A DNA stretch of 64,000 nucleotides from Burkholderiales bacterium (GCA_030827595.1 JAURED010000001.1:29061-93060), one strand, 5' to 3'. Counted from the stretch's first letter, positions 22,314 to 33,093 are shown. Numbers and translations: made by a program. The notes: a model not told the origin generated them from the sequence alone.

Positions 22314-23570
22314 GTGATTGATTTACCCATAACTTATCAAATTTTAATTTTATTTACCCTCCTCGGTATTTCCGCATTTTTTTCAATTGCGGAAACCAGT
22401 TTAATGGGTATCAGCCAGCACAAGCTTAATTATTTAGAAAAAAAAGGTTTGAGATCGGCAAAGCTGGCTTCAAAATTACTTTCACAAACTGATAAACTTT
22501 TGAGCGTTATTTTGATTTGTAATAATTTTTCAAATGCAGCGGCAGCATCAATGGTAACAGTAATCTCTATTCAGCTTTTTAATAATAATGAGGAAGTTTT
22601 ATTGATAGCCACTCTCCTCGTGACTTTCCTTATCGTTATTTTTAGCGAAATTACTCCCAAAGTTATTGCTGCAGCGCATACCGAAAGACTAGCTTTAGGT
22701 TGCAGTTTTCTTTTGTATCCTTTACTAAAAATTCTTTATCCCATTGTGTTATTTATTAACTTTTTTGTTTTATCAATTTTAAAAATATTTAATATCAAAT
22801 TAAATTTTTCTGAAAAACATCTCATCACCATGGACGAATTAAAATCAGTAATATCATCCTCATCTAAAGGCATTACCAACAAAAATCAATCCATGTTAAT
22901 CAATCTTTTAGATTTGGAGAATGATACTGTAGACGATTTGATGATTCCCCATACTAATGTTGAATTCATTTCATTTAATCAGGACATTGAAGAAATAATC
23001 AAAAAATTAAAAACCTTTCATCATGATTTTATTCTAGTCAGGGAAAGTGAACACCAAGCGATAACAGGATTCCTGAATATCAAAAAATTAGTAAAGTTTA
23101 TTGATAACCAAGAAAGTTTGAGTATTGCTCAAATAAAAGAAATTATAGAGCCTGCACGATTTATTGCATCTGGAACATCTCTATATAAACAAATTCAAAA
23201 TTTCCAAGAGAATAAATACAAAATTGCCGTGGTGGTGAATGAACATGGAGATTTTATGGGGATGATTACGCTTGAAGATATTTTGGAGGAAATTACAGGT
23301 GAATTTAATTTAAATCTTCCATCAGATGATGCAAGAATTATTGAAGAGCCAGATGGTTGGATCGTAGAAGGAAGTTGTAGTTTAAGAAAAATTAATAAGA
23401 TTATTAAATTACAATTAAACTCAAAAAAAGCAAAAACCTTAAATGGATTTGTTTTAGAATATTTTGAAGATATTCCCGAAACAAATACCAGTTTTAAAAT
23501 CAATAATATTACATTTGAGATAATAAATGCTCAAGACAAGAGTATTAAAACTTTAAAGATATTTAAATAA
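22314..23570 (+). CDS. CNNM/CorB-family transporter (DUF21-CBS-CorC domains)
   Basis: SIAETSLMGISQHKLNYLEKKG, DLMIPHTNVEFI, VVVNEHGDFMGMITLEDILEEITGEF. Confidence 0.88.
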   Translation: MIDLPITYQILILFTLLGISAFFSIAETSLMGISQHKLNYLEKKGLRSAKLASKLLSQTDKLLSVILICNNFSNAAAASMVTVISIQLFNNNEEVLLIATLLVTFLIVIFSEITPKVIAAAHTERLALGCSFLLYPLLKILYPIVLFINFFVLSILKIFNIKLNFSEKHLITMDELKSVISSSSKGITNKNQSMLINLLDLENDTVDDLMIPHTNVEFISFNQDIEEIIKKLKTFHHDFILVRESEHQAITGFLNIKKLVKFIDNQESLSIAQIKEIIEPARFIASGTSLYKQIQNFQENKYKIAVVVNEHGDFMGMITLEDILEEITGEFNLNLPSDDARIIEEPDGWIVEGSCSLRKINKIIKLQLNSKKAKTLNGFVLEYFEDIPETNTSFKINNITFEIINAQDKSIKTLKIFK

Positions 23571-23578
23571 TTTTATCT

Positions 23579-23887
23579 ATGGCACAACATGAATCAAAAA
23601 TAATTATTGAACCCAAAAAAAAGGTTAAACCAAATCTTCCTAAAATGTTCAAAGTGTTATTATTGAACGATGACTTTACTCCAATGGAGTTTGTTGTGGA
23701 TGTTATTAAGAAGGTTTTTTTAAAATCTGATGATGAAGCAACACGATTAATGCTCAAAATTCATACAGAAGGAATGGCTGTTTGTGGCATTTATCCCTAT
23801 GAAATTGCTGAAACTAAAATGAATCAGGTATTAAAATTAGCAAAAGAACAACAGCACCCCTTGCAAAGTATTATAGAAAAGATATGA
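23579..23887 (+). CDS. clpS: ATP-dependent Clp protease adaptor ClpS
   Basis: FKVLLLNDDFTPMEFVVDVI...IHTEGMAVCGIYPYEIAETK; precedes clpA. Confidence 0.97.
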   Translation: MAQHESKIIIEPKKKVKPNLPKMFKVLLLNDDFTPMEFVVDVIKKVFLKSDDEATRLMLKIHTEGMAVCGIYPYEIAETKMNQVLKLAKEQQHPLQSIIEKI

Positions 23888-23894
23888 TAAAAAT

Positions 23895-26180
23895 ATGATT
23901 TCACAAGAACTAGAAGTAAGTTTACATATGGCGTTTATGGACGCACGACAAAAGCGTCATGAACTCATCACGGTTGAACACCTGTTAATGGCTATGATGG
24001 ATAATCCATCAGCTCAGGAAGTTCTTAAGGCATGCGGTGCGAATTTTGAATCATTAAAAAAGGATTTACATAGCCACATTGAAGAGCATACTCCGATTGT
24101 TAATGGTGAAAACGAAGTTGATACACAGCCTACACTTGGATTTCAAAGAGTTATTCAGAGGGCCATGTTGCATGTTCAATCGTCGGGGAAAAAAGAGGTT
24201 ACAGGAGCAAACGTTCTTGTAGCAATTTTTGGAGAAAAGGACTCTCACGCTGTTTATTTTCTACATCAACAAGGTATTGCTAGACTTGATGTCGTTAACT
24301 TTATTGCACATGGGATAGGCAAAGATTCAACAGATAGTCCTAGCTCAGAAGATATTGAGGATCCAGCTGAACAAGCAGCTCCTAAAAAAGAAAGTGACCT
24401 TGATGCTTATGCAATCAATTTAAATAAGGTGGTTGGTGAAGGTAGAATTGATCCAGTTATTGGAAGAAGTGATGAAATTGAAAGACTCTCCCAAATTCTG
24501 TGTAGAAGAAGAAAAAATAATCCATTACTAGTGGGTGAAGCGGGTGTTGGTAAAACTGCAATCGCTGAAGGTTTAGCTAAGAAAATTGTTGATGGTGACA
24601 TTCCAGATGTCCTAAAGAACACAACTATCTATTCACTTGATTTGGGTTCGCTTATTGCTGGGACTAAATATCGTGGTGATTTTGAACAACGACTAAAAAA
24701 TGTTTTAAAGGAATTAAGTAAAAAACCAGATTCTATTTTGTTCATTGATGAAATTCATACAATCATTGGGGCTGGTTCTGCGAGCGGTGGAACGCTTGAT
24801 GCTTCAAATCTTTTAAAACCTGCTCTTGCTAAGGGAGAGTTGAGATGTATTGGCGCAACTACCTTTACAGAATTTCGCTCTGTATTTGAAAAAGACCATG
24901 CTCTGACAAGACGGTTCCAAAAAATCGATATTGAAGAGCCCTCGATTCCTAATTCAATAGAGATTCTTAAAGGTTTAAAAAATTCTTTTGAAAAACATCA
25001 TAAAGTTAAATTCTTAAATAATGCAATTACGGCAGCGGTTGAGTTATCTGCTAAGTATATAACTGATAGAAGGCTTCCTGATAAGGCCATTGATGTTATT
25101 GATGAAGCTGGCGCATTACAGAAAATCTTGCCGAAAGCGAAACAGAAAAAAACTATTTCATCTAAAGAAATAGAAGAAGTGATTTCAAAAATTGCAAAAA
25201 TACCTTCAAAAAATATTAATCAAGACGATCGCAGCATGCTCAGAAATCTCGAGCGTGATCTGAAAGCAATTATTTTTGGCCAAGATGAAGCAATCAATAA
25301 ATTATCAACTGCAATTAAAATGTCACGCAGTGGCTTACTTGCAGATAATAAGCCAATTGGTAGTTTTATGTTTAGCGGTCCCACCGGTGTAGGTAAAACT
25401 GAAGTTGCCAAACAATTAGCTTACACCTTGGGTATTGAGCTGATTCGAATTGATATGAGTGAGTTTATGGAAAGGCATTCAGTATCTAAATTAATTGGTG
25501 CTCCTCCAGGATATGTTGGATTTGACCAAGGAGGAACATTAACAGAAGCTGTTAATAAAAATCCATATGCTGTTTTGCTATTAGATGAAATTGAAAAAGC
25601 TCATCCTGATGTTCATAACATCCTTCTTCAAATAATGGATAATGGCTTCTTAACCGATAGTAATGGCAGAAAAATTGATTTCAGAAATATTACATTGATA
25701 ATGACAACTAATGTTGGTGCGGAATCTTTGTCAAAATCAAACCTTGGATTTGTGAACGCAAAACAAGAAACACTTGATGAAAAAGCTGAAATTAATAAAG
25801 CTTTTTCTCCGGAATTCAGAAATAGAATAGATGCGATCGTTGCATTTGCTCCATTACAGCATGAAACTATTCTTAAAGTTGTCGATAAATTCTTGATTCA
25901 ACTAGAAAACCAACTTCATGATAAAAAAGTCGAGGCTATCTTTTCTGGTAACTTAAAAGATTATTTAGCAAAAAATGGATTTGATGAAAAAATGGGTGCA
26001 AGGCCAATGTCAAGATTAATTCAAGACACGATCAGGAAAGCTCTCGCTGATGAATTACTTTTCGGTGACCTGGTCAATGGCGGCGAAGTTGAGATTGACA
26101 TTGACTCAGAAAATAAAATTATTCTGAATATCAAATCAAAGCAAAATTCATCTCCTAAGAAAGATTTGGCTTCTTCATAA
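23895..26180 (+). CDS. clpA: ATP-dependent Clp protease ATP-binding subunit ClpA
   Basis: Two AAA modules (GEAGVGKTAIAEGLA; GPTGVGKTEVAKQLA) and Clp_N repeats. Confidence 0.98.
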   Translation: MISQELEVSLHMAFMDARQKRHELITVEHLLMAMMDNPSAQEVLKACGANFESLKKDLHSHIEEHTPIVNGENEVDTQPTLGFQRVIQRAMLHVQSSGKKEVTGANVLVAIFGEKDSHAVYFLHQQGIARLDVVNFIAHGIGKDSTDSPSSEDIEDPAEQAAPKKESDLDAYAINLNKVVGEGRIDPVIGRSDEIERLSQILCRRRKNNPLLVGEAGVGKTAIAEGLAKKIVDGDIPDVLKNTTIYSLDLGSLIAGTKYRGDFEQRLKNVLKELSKKPDSILFIDEIHTIIGAGSASGGTLDASNLLKPALAKGELRCIGATTFTEFRSVFEKDHALTRRFQKIDIEEPSIPNSIEILKGLKNSFEKHHKVKFLNNAITAAVELSAKYITDRRLPDKAIDVIDEAGALQKILPKAKQKKTISSKEIEEVISKIAKIPSKNINQDDRSMLRNLERDLKAIIFGQDEAINKLSTAIKMSRSGLLADNKPIGSFMFSGPTGVGKTEVAKQLAYTLGIELIRIDMSEFMERHSVSKLIGAPPGYVGFDQGGTLTEAVNKNPYAVLLLDEIEKAHPDVHNILLQIMDNGFLTDSNGRKIDFRNITLIMTTNVGAESLSKSNLGFVNAKQETLDEKAEINKAFSPEFRNRIDAIVAFAPLQHETILKVVDKFLIQLENQLHDKKVEAIFSGNLKDYLAKNGFDEKMGARPMSRLIQDTIRKALADELLFGDLVNGGEVEIDIDSENKIILNIKSKQNSSPKKDLASS

Positions 26181-26790
26181 TATATTTAAACTCACTGGAT
26201 TCATCAATTATTGAATACCAATCTTCAATATTCTTTTGATTTGTATCTTTAAATTTTTGTTGATCTACATTAATAAACTGTCTTATAAAAGGAAATATTG
26301 CATAGTCTACAAGTGACAGTGTTTTTGATAAGATAAATCTATTATTTTTTTCAATCATAATGTCTAATGTTTTAATAAATTCCATGCATTGATTAAATGC
26401 CTTGTTCTTGTCAATATCGCTTTGTGCATATTTATAAAGATCCAAATTTTCCTTAAAAAATGAATCATTGATATGAATTAATTCAAAGATTTTCTTACGA
26501 TTTTTTTTTGGAATCAACTTATCTTCAATCTGGGCTTGCTGAAATGCCCAAAGCATAATATCCAAACTCTCATCGATTTTAGTACTTTCGGCAATCAATA
26601 AAACAGGGACAGTCCCTTTAGGGCTAATTGATATCATATGTTCTGGTTTATCTTTTAATGAAATCTCATAAATAAAATAATTGATGTTAGAAATATGTAA
26701 TGCGAGCCTTGCCCTCATTGCATAAGGGCATCTTCTGTAGGAATATAAAAATGGATAATTAAAGTTAAAGTTCTCGACGTATTGCATCAA
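26155..26790 (-). CDS. Glutathione S-transferase family protein
   Basis: FLYSYRRCPYAMRARLALHISNINY...SPKGTVPVLL...IDESLDIMLWAF. Confidence 0.85.
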   Translation of the reverse strand: MMQYVENFNFNYPFLYSYRRCPYAMRARLALHISNINYFIYEISLKDKPEHMISISPKGTVPVLLIAESTKIDESLDIMLWAFQQAQIEDKLIPKKNRKKIFELIHINDSFFKENLDLYKYAQSDIDKNKAFNQCMEFIKTLDIMIEKNNRFILSKTLSLVDYAIFPFIRQFINVDQQKFKDTNQKNIEDWYSIIDESSEFKYIMKKPNLS

Positions 26791-27769
26791 CCAACAATGG
26801 TCCTTGATAGATTAAACCTGTATATAACTGTATTAAATCCGCCCCAAGTTGTATTCTTCTTTTAGCATCCCGTGGTGTCATGATTCCCCCAACGCTGATA
26901 ATTGTCAGTTTATTTCTTGATACCTTTTTAACATTAATCAACATTTCTTCAGACTTTTTATTAAGTGGCAATCCAGAAATACCTCCTGGAATATTTCTAT
27001 AGGCTTTGGATACAAGTGATTTATCAATAGTGGTATTAGTTAATATAACTCCATCTATTTTATGACGAACCAGTAAGTTGATTATCGGTTTAATTTCTTT
27101 TAAATTTAAATCAGGAGATAACTTTATAAAGATAGGCTTAAACACTTTAAATTTTTTGTGAAGCTTTACTCTTTCATTAACAATTTTTTCAATTAGGTTC
27201 TCTAAATCCTTTATGTTGTGAAGATTTCTTAAATTTTGAGTATTGGGTGATGAGATATTTACTGCGATATAATCACCGTGTACATAGAGCTGTCTCAAAC
27301 ATGTTAAATAATCATCTGTAGACTTTTCGTAAGGGGTGATAGCATTTTTTCCGATATTAACGCCCAAGATTACAGACTTATTAGATGCTTTTATATTATC
27401 TATAAATTTTTTTACCCCCACATTATTAAAACCATAGGAATTTATAATTGCTAATTTATTAACATCTCTATGAATTCTTGGTTTAGGATTTCCAGGTTGT
27501 GGTTTTGGTGTTACTGTTCCTAATTCGAGAAAACCAAAACCAAGATTCTGAAAAATATTAATATGCTCTGCATTTTTATCAAATCCTGCAGCTAATCCAA
27601 TACGATTTTTGAAGAGCAAGCCATTCAATAAAATTGGTTTCTCAGATGGTATTTCTTTAGGTTTTATTAAATTTAGAAAGTTTACTATTTTAAGAATCTG
27701 AAGAACAAAATGATGGGAGAATTCTGGAGGCAATAAAAATATAAAAAATCGAGAAATTCTGTATAACAT
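26765..27769 (-). CDS. pyrD: Dihydroorotate dehydrogenase (quinone), class 2
   Basis: NRIGLAAGFDKNAEHI, GFLELGTVTPKPQPGNPKPR, VNISSPNTQNLR, ISVGGIMTPRDAKRRIQLGADLIQLYTGLIYQGP. Confidence 0.97.
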   Translation of the reverse strand: MLYRISRFFIFLLPPEFSHHFVLQILKIVNFLNLIKPKEIPSEKPILLNGLLFKNRIGLAAGFDKNAEHINIFQNLGFGFLELGTVTPKPQPGNPKPRIHRDVNKLAIINSYGFNNVGVKKFIDNIKASNKSVILGVNIGKNAITPYEKSTDDYLTCLRQLYVHGDYIAVNISSPNTQNLRNLHNIKDLENLIEKIVNERVKLHKKFKVFKPIFIKLSPDLNLKEIKPIINLLVRHKIDGVILTNTTIDKSLVSKAYRNIPGGISGLPLNKKSEEMLINVKKVSRNKLTIISVGGIMTPRDAKRRIQLGADLIQLYTGLIYQGPLLVDAIRREL

Positions 27770-27807
27770 ATGTACATTCTAACTTTAATGTCATCTAAAA
27801 TAAACTA

Positions 27808-28845
27808 ATGAAATTTAAATTAAATAAGCGTTTATTCTTGAAAAATTTTTGGGAGAAAAAAGCTATTTTCATTCCAAAAGGTCTCAGTAATTTTGAGGAT
27901 AATTTTATATTTAGTGATTTTTTTAATTACGCCATAAAAAATAATCTTGATCACAAAGTTTATATCAAAGAAAAAAATCAATACCGCCAGCAGTTAACTT
28001 CAAAAAGTATTTCAAAAAAAAGTGTTTTTGCCCATTTATTTTTTAAAACTAATCATTTTCATCAACTCTCATATGATCTTTTAAATTTAATCACATTTAT
28101 CCCAGATTATCTTATCGATGATGTAATGATTTCACATTCATCGTTAAATGGATCTGTGGGAAAGCACCAAGATAATTACAGCGTCTTTTTAATTCAAGGC
28201 AAGGGCTGTAAGGAATGGAGAATATACCAAGATAATAAAATTTTTAAATTTATGGCCCATGAAGGAGATGTTCTCTATGTACCGCCCAATGTGTTCCACT
28301 ACGGAATCAGCAAAACTGATATTTGCAATACCTACTCTATTGGTTTTAGATCACCAGACACATTAACCATACAAGAAGATTTTAATAATTTTATTTTTGA
28401 AAAACTTAATTCCGAAAAAACAAATTTTTTTAAAAATAAAAATTTTTCAAATATCAAAAGTCTATTACCCTTAGATATTTTAAAATTTTTCCAAAATCAA
28501 CTTGATTATAAATCCTTAATTTATTCGGACTTTATTGGGCATTACCTAACAACTGTGGATGTAAATTTCCTCTCCAAAAAGAGTATGCCTAAAGATAAAT
28601 TTATTGCTAGATGTCGAGAAAATCCTATTTATGTAGACCAGAGATCTCGAGTATGTTTTTATGATAATCACTTTTTTATTAACGGTGAGAAAATAAATAT
28701 CGATGCACAATCCCAGGTAATGATGAAAAAATTTTTTAATGAAAAAGAATTTAGAATTATTAATACCCCTTCAGTTGATATTGAAATATTGCATAAACTA
28801 TATTTAAAAAGCTACCTCACATTCAAAAGAACGTTTAATTTTTAA
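27808..28845 (+). CDS. Cupin/JmjC-type ribosomal oxygenase-like protein (RoxA/YcfD-type)
   Basis: GSVGKHQDNYSVFLIQGKGCKEWRIY (HxD) and YVPPNVFHYGIS distal His. Confidence 0.83.
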   Translation: MKFKLNKRLFLKNFWEKKAIFIPKGLSNFEDNFIFSDFFNYAIKNNLDHKVYIKEKNQYRQQLTSKSISKKSVFAHLFFKTNHFHQLSYDLLNLITFIPDYLIDDVMISHSSLNGSVGKHQDNYSVFLIQGKGCKEWRIYQDNKIFKFMAHEGDVLYVPPNVFHYGISKTDICNTYSIGFRSPDTLTIQEDFNNFIFEKLNSEKTNFFKNKNFSNIKSLLPLDILKFFQNQLDYKSLIYSDFIGHYLTTVDVNFLSKKSMPKDKFIARCRENPIYVDQRSRVCFYDNHFFINGEKINIDAQSQVMMKKFFNEKEFRIINTPSVDIEILHKLYLKSYLTFKRTFNF

Positions 28846-29590
28846 TTGTTACCCAATCAAATACGTTATCCTGCTCGATAAAGTCACACTGATATTTCTT
28901 AAAATAGGGTTCAAATTCTTTTCGAACTTGTTCTTGTGTGTTGTTATTTTTACTCAAGTGACAAAAAATTACTTTTTTAAGTCGACTTTTATTTAGTTTC
29001 TCAAATAAAGCTTTAGTTAATTGATTATTTGTATGCCCATAAGGACCAGAAATTCTATTTTTTAAATTAATCGGATAATTTGATTTTTCAAGCATCTCTA
29101 AATCATGATTGGTTTCTATTACCAATAAATCTAAATTTGAATACTCTTCAATAATTTTTTCGGTAATTGAGCCAAAATCCGTAATTATCCCAACTTTAAT
29201 GTTATTTGATTCAAAGGTGTAGTGACAAGGCTCCATTGCATCATGAGGAACAGGAATAGCTTTTACCTTAATATCATTAATATCCACTATCTGATCATAA
29301 TTTAATAATGAAAAGTTATTTTCCATTCCTAATCTTTTGGCTGTGCCGTAAGTTGATGAAATAAGCATATTTTCATTTTTATAAATCATAGGAGCGGCTT
29401 TAATATGATCCTCGTGCTCATGAGTTATGAAATAGTGATTTATATCTGAGAAAGTAAGATCAAGACGAGCTAATCTTTTTGTGGTTTCTTTATAATTAAA
29501 ACCACAATCAATCATAATTATGGCTTCATTTGATTTGATTAGAAAGCAATTACCCTCACTTCCACTTCCTAATGAGGCAAAGCTTAACAT
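28835..29590 (-). CDS. MBL-fold metallo-hydrolase (YycJ/WalJ-like)
   Basis: MLSFASLGSGSEGNCFLIKSN...MIDCGFNYKET, HEHEDH, SGPYGHTNNQL. Confidence 0.88.
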   Translation of the reverse strand: MLSFASLGSGSEGNCFLIKSNEAIIMIDCGFNYKETTKRLARLDLTFSDINHYFITHEHEDHIKAAPMIYKNENMLISSTYGTAKRLGMENNFSLLNYDQIVDINDIKVKAIPVPHDAMEPCHYTFESNNIKVGIITDFGSITEKIIEEYSNLDLLVIETNHDLEMLEKSNYPINLKNRISGPYGHTNNQLTKALFEKLNKSRLKKVIFCHLSKNNNTQEQVRKEFEPYFKKYQCDFIEQDNVFDWVTIKN

Positions 29591-30943
29591 TTAAGATTTT
29601 AAGTAATCATAAAGAATATTTATGATTGATTGAGCTGTTTTAGTTTTGTTGATAGTTTCATCAGGGTAGTCTATATAAACCTTGGAGCCATTTTCCAACT
29701 CAACTATGCGCACTCTAAATCTTTTCTCTCCTTGAGGAACATCATTTTCATTGTCTTTACCCCAGAATCTTAACTTATCTTTCCAGTTTTCTTCTTTATT
29801 TGTAGATAATTTTTCTGTTTCATCGCCTTCTATTTCTTTTCTATACTTTTCCTGACCCTCGGAATCTTCTTCGTTTTCTGTTTCATCTTCCCAGAATGCT
29901 AATTTACTAATAATTCCTTTTTTCTTTTTCGGCTTGGTATCATCAATCTCTAAATTCGAATATTTAATGTAAAAAACTCCATCACTCCTATTTTTATCTT
30001 CAACCAGAAAACCAACCATATCTATTGCTAAACTTAACCTTCTCCAAGAACGACTATAATTATCAGATAGGATAATATATTTGTAATTTTCATCACTGAC
30101 CAACTCCGCTCTTTTAATTTCTTGGGCATTATCCAATAACTGCTGAGCATCAAGATCTGTGTTCCCCAATTTAACCATTAATCGGCGCAGTAATTCATAC
30201 TGAATTTCAAGATCATCTTCCTTGAAGTTACTTTTAATTTCTGTGTTATTTTGTTTTTCATCAGATTTATATTCTTGAATCTTATAAACAGTATCCGGGT
30301 TTATCGTGCCCTCATAATGTTTTGCTTTTCTTTCATAGTGCTCATCAAGACCTTTTAAAACTGACCTTTGTGACAAATATATTTCGGTTGTTCCTTCTTC
30401 GATACCGTCTTCAATTCTTGTTCTGAATTTTCTTCGTGTCCCCGTATTGGCCAACGCGTCAAGCCAGGCATCAAATTTTCCCAATGTTCCATCGTCTTTA
30501 TTCAAATCAGATTCTGCAATCCAGCGTGTTTCAATAATTCCTTTTCTTTTTGATGAGCTCACTTCAAAGCCCATATCTTCCCAAAAACTCTCAACCACTG
30601 GCCATACTTGATTTGGTGATGCTGGTATTACCAACCATCTCATATTTCCTGATTTCACAACTTTTATTTTTTCTTTTCTATTTTGTAAAAGATTAGCCGC
30701 TTCTTTTGCTTCGTCTTTATTCTGGTATTGTTTAAGCGAAGTGGGCTGGCCAGAAATTGAGTACTCATTCGAAGTATTTATTTCATCAAGATCTGGGGGA
30801 ATTTCTAATTTTTTTGATTTTTTTGAGCTCACATAATCTGGTTGTGTCACTTTATCAATGATAGGAATTTCTTCTATGGACATACACCCTAAGAGCATTA
30901 TTGGTATTAAAACTAATAACAAAAATCTAAACATATTTTTCAA
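29591..30943 (-). CDS. bamC: Outer membrane protein assembly factor BamC (lipoprotein)
   Basis: Lipobox MLLGC, upstream dapA, paired helix-grip-like regions (WRLVIPA-type MRWLVIPASPNQVWPVVESFWEDMGF; IILSDNYSRSWRRLSLAIDMVGFLVED). Confidence 0.85.
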   Translation of the reverse strand: MKNMFRFLLLVLIPIMLLGCMSIEEIPIIDKVTQPDYVSSKKSKKLEIPPDLDEINTSNEYSISGQPTSLKQYQNKDEAKEAANLLQNRKEKIKVVKSGNMRWLVIPASPNQVWPVVESFWEDMGFEVSSSKRKGIIETRWIAESDLNKDDGTLGKFDAWLDALANTGTRRKFRTRIEDGIEEGTTEIYLSQRSVLKGLDEHYERKAKHYEGTINPDTVYKIQEYKSDEKQNNTEIKSNFKEDDLEIQYELLRRLMVKLGNTDLDAQQLLDNAQEIKRAELVSDENYKYIILSDNYSRSWRRLSLAIDMVGFLVEDKNRSDGVFYIKYSNLEIDDTKPKKKKGIISKLAFWEDETENEEDSEGQEKYRKEIEGDETEKLSTNKEENWKDKLRFWGKDNENDVPQGEKRFRVRIVELENGSKVYIDYPDETINKTKTAQSIINILYDYLKS

Positions 30944-31784
30944 ATTTTGAATGAAATTCTGAAGACAGCTGAATTAAAGGGAGTCTAATTCCTGAATCAA
31001 TTAGCCCCATCTTGTTAAGCAAGTATTTCACTGGAATTGGGTTAGATTCAACAAATAAAATATGATGCAACTCATCCAGTGTTTGATTAATTTTTTCAGC
31101 TTCACTGAATCGATTTTCATCGACTAGCTTACACATCATACTCATTTCTTTGGGTTTAATATTTGCCGTAACCGAAATGACCCCATGACCCCCCTTTTTT
31201 AGGAATTCAAAAGAGGTGCTATCGTCACCGCTAAAAAATAAAAAACTGTTATCCACTTTATTTTTGAGCCATTCTATCCTTGATAAATCTCCAGTAGCAT
31301 CCTTAATCCCAATAATATTCTCTAGTTTTGATAATTTAATTACTGTGTCATTGCTAATATCAGAACATGTTCTCGTTGGAACATTGTACAAGATTTGAGG
31401 AATCTGCACCTCATCATTAATTTTTTTATAATGCTGGTAAAGCCCTTCTTGTGGCGGTTTATTGTAGTAGGGAGCAACAATCAATGCCGCTTTAGCTCCT
31501 AGTTCCTTGGCTGATTTTGTAAGGTATATAGCCTCTTCTGTTGAATTAGCTCCAGTTCCAGCTATAACAGGGATACGATTATTCGTATAATTAATGGTTT
31601 CTTTAATTAAATTCGTGTGTTCATCAAAAGTTATCGTCGGCGACTCCCCTGAGGTTCCCACAATAACAATACCATCGGATCCGTTATGACAATGAAAATC
31701 AATAAGCTTATGCAGAGATTTATAATCAATTGACCCATCTTTGAACATGGGAGTGACAATGGCAACAAAACTTCCTTTGAACAT
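30927..31784 (-). CDS. dapA: 4-hydroxy-tetrahydrodipicolinate synthase
   Basis: MFKGSFVAIVTPMF, GTSGESPTITFDEH, GTGANSTEEAI, YYNKPPQEGLYQHY, YNVPTRT. Confidence 0.98.
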   Translation of the reverse strand: MFKGSFVAIVTPMFKDGSIDYKSLHKLIDFHCHNGSDGIVIVGTSGESPTITFDEHTNLIKETINYTNNRIPVIAGTGANSTEEAIYLTKSAKELGAKAALIVAPYYNKPPQEGLYQHYKKINDEVQIPQILYNVPTRTCSDISNDTVIKLSKLENIIGIKDATGDLSRIEWLKNKVDNSFLFFSGDDSTSFEFLKKGGHGVISVTANIKPKEMSMMCKLVDENRFSEAEKINQTLDELHHILFVESNPIPVKYLLNKMGLIDSGIRLPLIQLSSEFHSKFEKYV

Positions 31785-31958
31785 GCGTCTTTTTGGTGAT
31801 AAAAATAAAGATATATTTTACTTTATTTCAAAGTCATATAAATTATTTTTTTATATATATAAATGTTATATTTAAATAGATTTATATTCTTTTTATTTAT
31901 AATAAAATTTGGTTATATTACTGATTAACATTTAGCCTTAAACCTCTATAATCTTAAC

Positions 31959-32540
31959 ATGACGGAATATTTACTAATCATTATAAGTGTTGTTCTTGTG
32001 AACAATATTGTACTTACCAAGATATTGGGATTATGTCCATTCATGGGTGTGTCAAAAAAACTGGATACATCAGTCAGTATGTCCGCCGCAACTGCTTTTG
32101 TTTTGACAGTTGGCTCAATAACAAGCTGGTTGGTAAATTATTATCTTCTCATCCCCTATGGTTTGGAGTATTTAAGAACAATATCTTTTATAGTCATCAT
32201 CGCGGCAGTGGTTCAATTTACCGAAATGGTTATGGAAAAAAACTATCCCTACCTTTATCGCGTTTTAGGCATTTTTCTTCCTCTAATCACAACTAACTGT
32301 GCTGTCCTTGGAATTCCACTGCTTAATGCCCAACTTAGCCATAATCTCTTAGAAGCTGCTCTTTTTGGGCTTGGTGGTGCTTTAGGATTTTCTTTAGTGC
32401 TAATTCTCTTTGCATCGCTTAGAGAAAAATTTGAAGGTGCTGATACGCCAGAATTAATGCGAGGAAGCGCTCTTGCAATGCTGACCGCGGGTTTAATGAG
32501 TTTATCATTTATGGGGTTTATAGGGCTTGATCGTCTATGA
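31959..32540 (+). CDS. rsxA: Electron transport complex subunit RsxA/RnfA
   Basis: [29 protein letters not shown]; first gene of a complete rsx cluster. Confidence 0.97.
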   Translation: MTEYLLIIISVVLVNNIVLTKILGLCPFMGVSKKLDTSVSMSAATAFVLTVGSITSWLVNYYLLIPYGLEYLRTISFIVIIAAVVQFTEMVMEKNYPYLYRVLGIFLPLITTNCAVLGIPLLNAQLSHNLLEAALFGLGGALGFSLVLILFASLREKFEGADTPELMRGSALAMLTAGLMSLSFMGFIGLDRL

Positions 32541-33088
32541 TTGAAGCTATCCTAATTACACTTTCAATTACGATTTTCATAGGCCTTGTTCTTGGGTATG
32601 CGTCAATTAAACTTAAGACAACTGGAGATCCGATAGTTGATAAGATTGATAAAATACTTCCACAAACCCAATGCGGTCAATGTGGTTACCCGGGTTGTAA
32701 ACCATATGCAACAGCTATTGCCAATGGTGAGGCTGACATTAATCAGTGCCCCCCTGGTGGCGATGATGGGATTCATAAACTTGCTGACCTGTTAGGTGTT
32801 GAGTACAAGCCGCTTAATGCTGAACATGGCGAACCAAAACCTAAATCAGTTGCCATAATTGATGAGTCAACTTGTATCGGTTGTACTTTGTGTATCCAGG
32901 CGTGTCCTGTTGATGCAATTGTTGGGGCAGCCAAACAAATGCACACCATCATTGAAAAGGAATGCACGGGGTGTGAATTATGCTTACCTCCCTGCCCCGT
33001 TGATTGTATAGATATGCAAGTAATTCCAGAAACAACAGAAAATTGGAAATGGAAATATCCAATTTATAAGATCAAACAACAGAATTAA
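32537..33088 (+). CDS. rsxB: Electron transport complex subunit RsxB/RnfB (ferredoxin-like)
   Basis: [17 protein letters not shown] plus 4Fe-4S motifs [15 protein letters not shown] and [15 protein letters not shown]. Confidence 0.97.
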   Translation: MIEAILITLSITIFIGLVLGYASIKLKTTGDPIVDKIDKILPQTQCGQCGYPGCKPYATAIANGEADINQCPPGGDDGIHKLADLLGVEYKPLNAEHGEPKPKSVAIIDESTCIGCTLCIQACPVDAIVGAAKQMHTIIEKECTGCELCLPPCPVDCIDMQVIPETTENWKWKYPIYKIKQQN

Positions 33089-33093
33089 TTTAT

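Noticed and set aside
31785-31958. AT-rich 174-bp intergenic region between dapA and rsxA as a structured RNA or replication origin
   Set aside because: Mostly T/A runs without DnaA-box-like repeats or a convincing fold; best read as a divergent promoter region.
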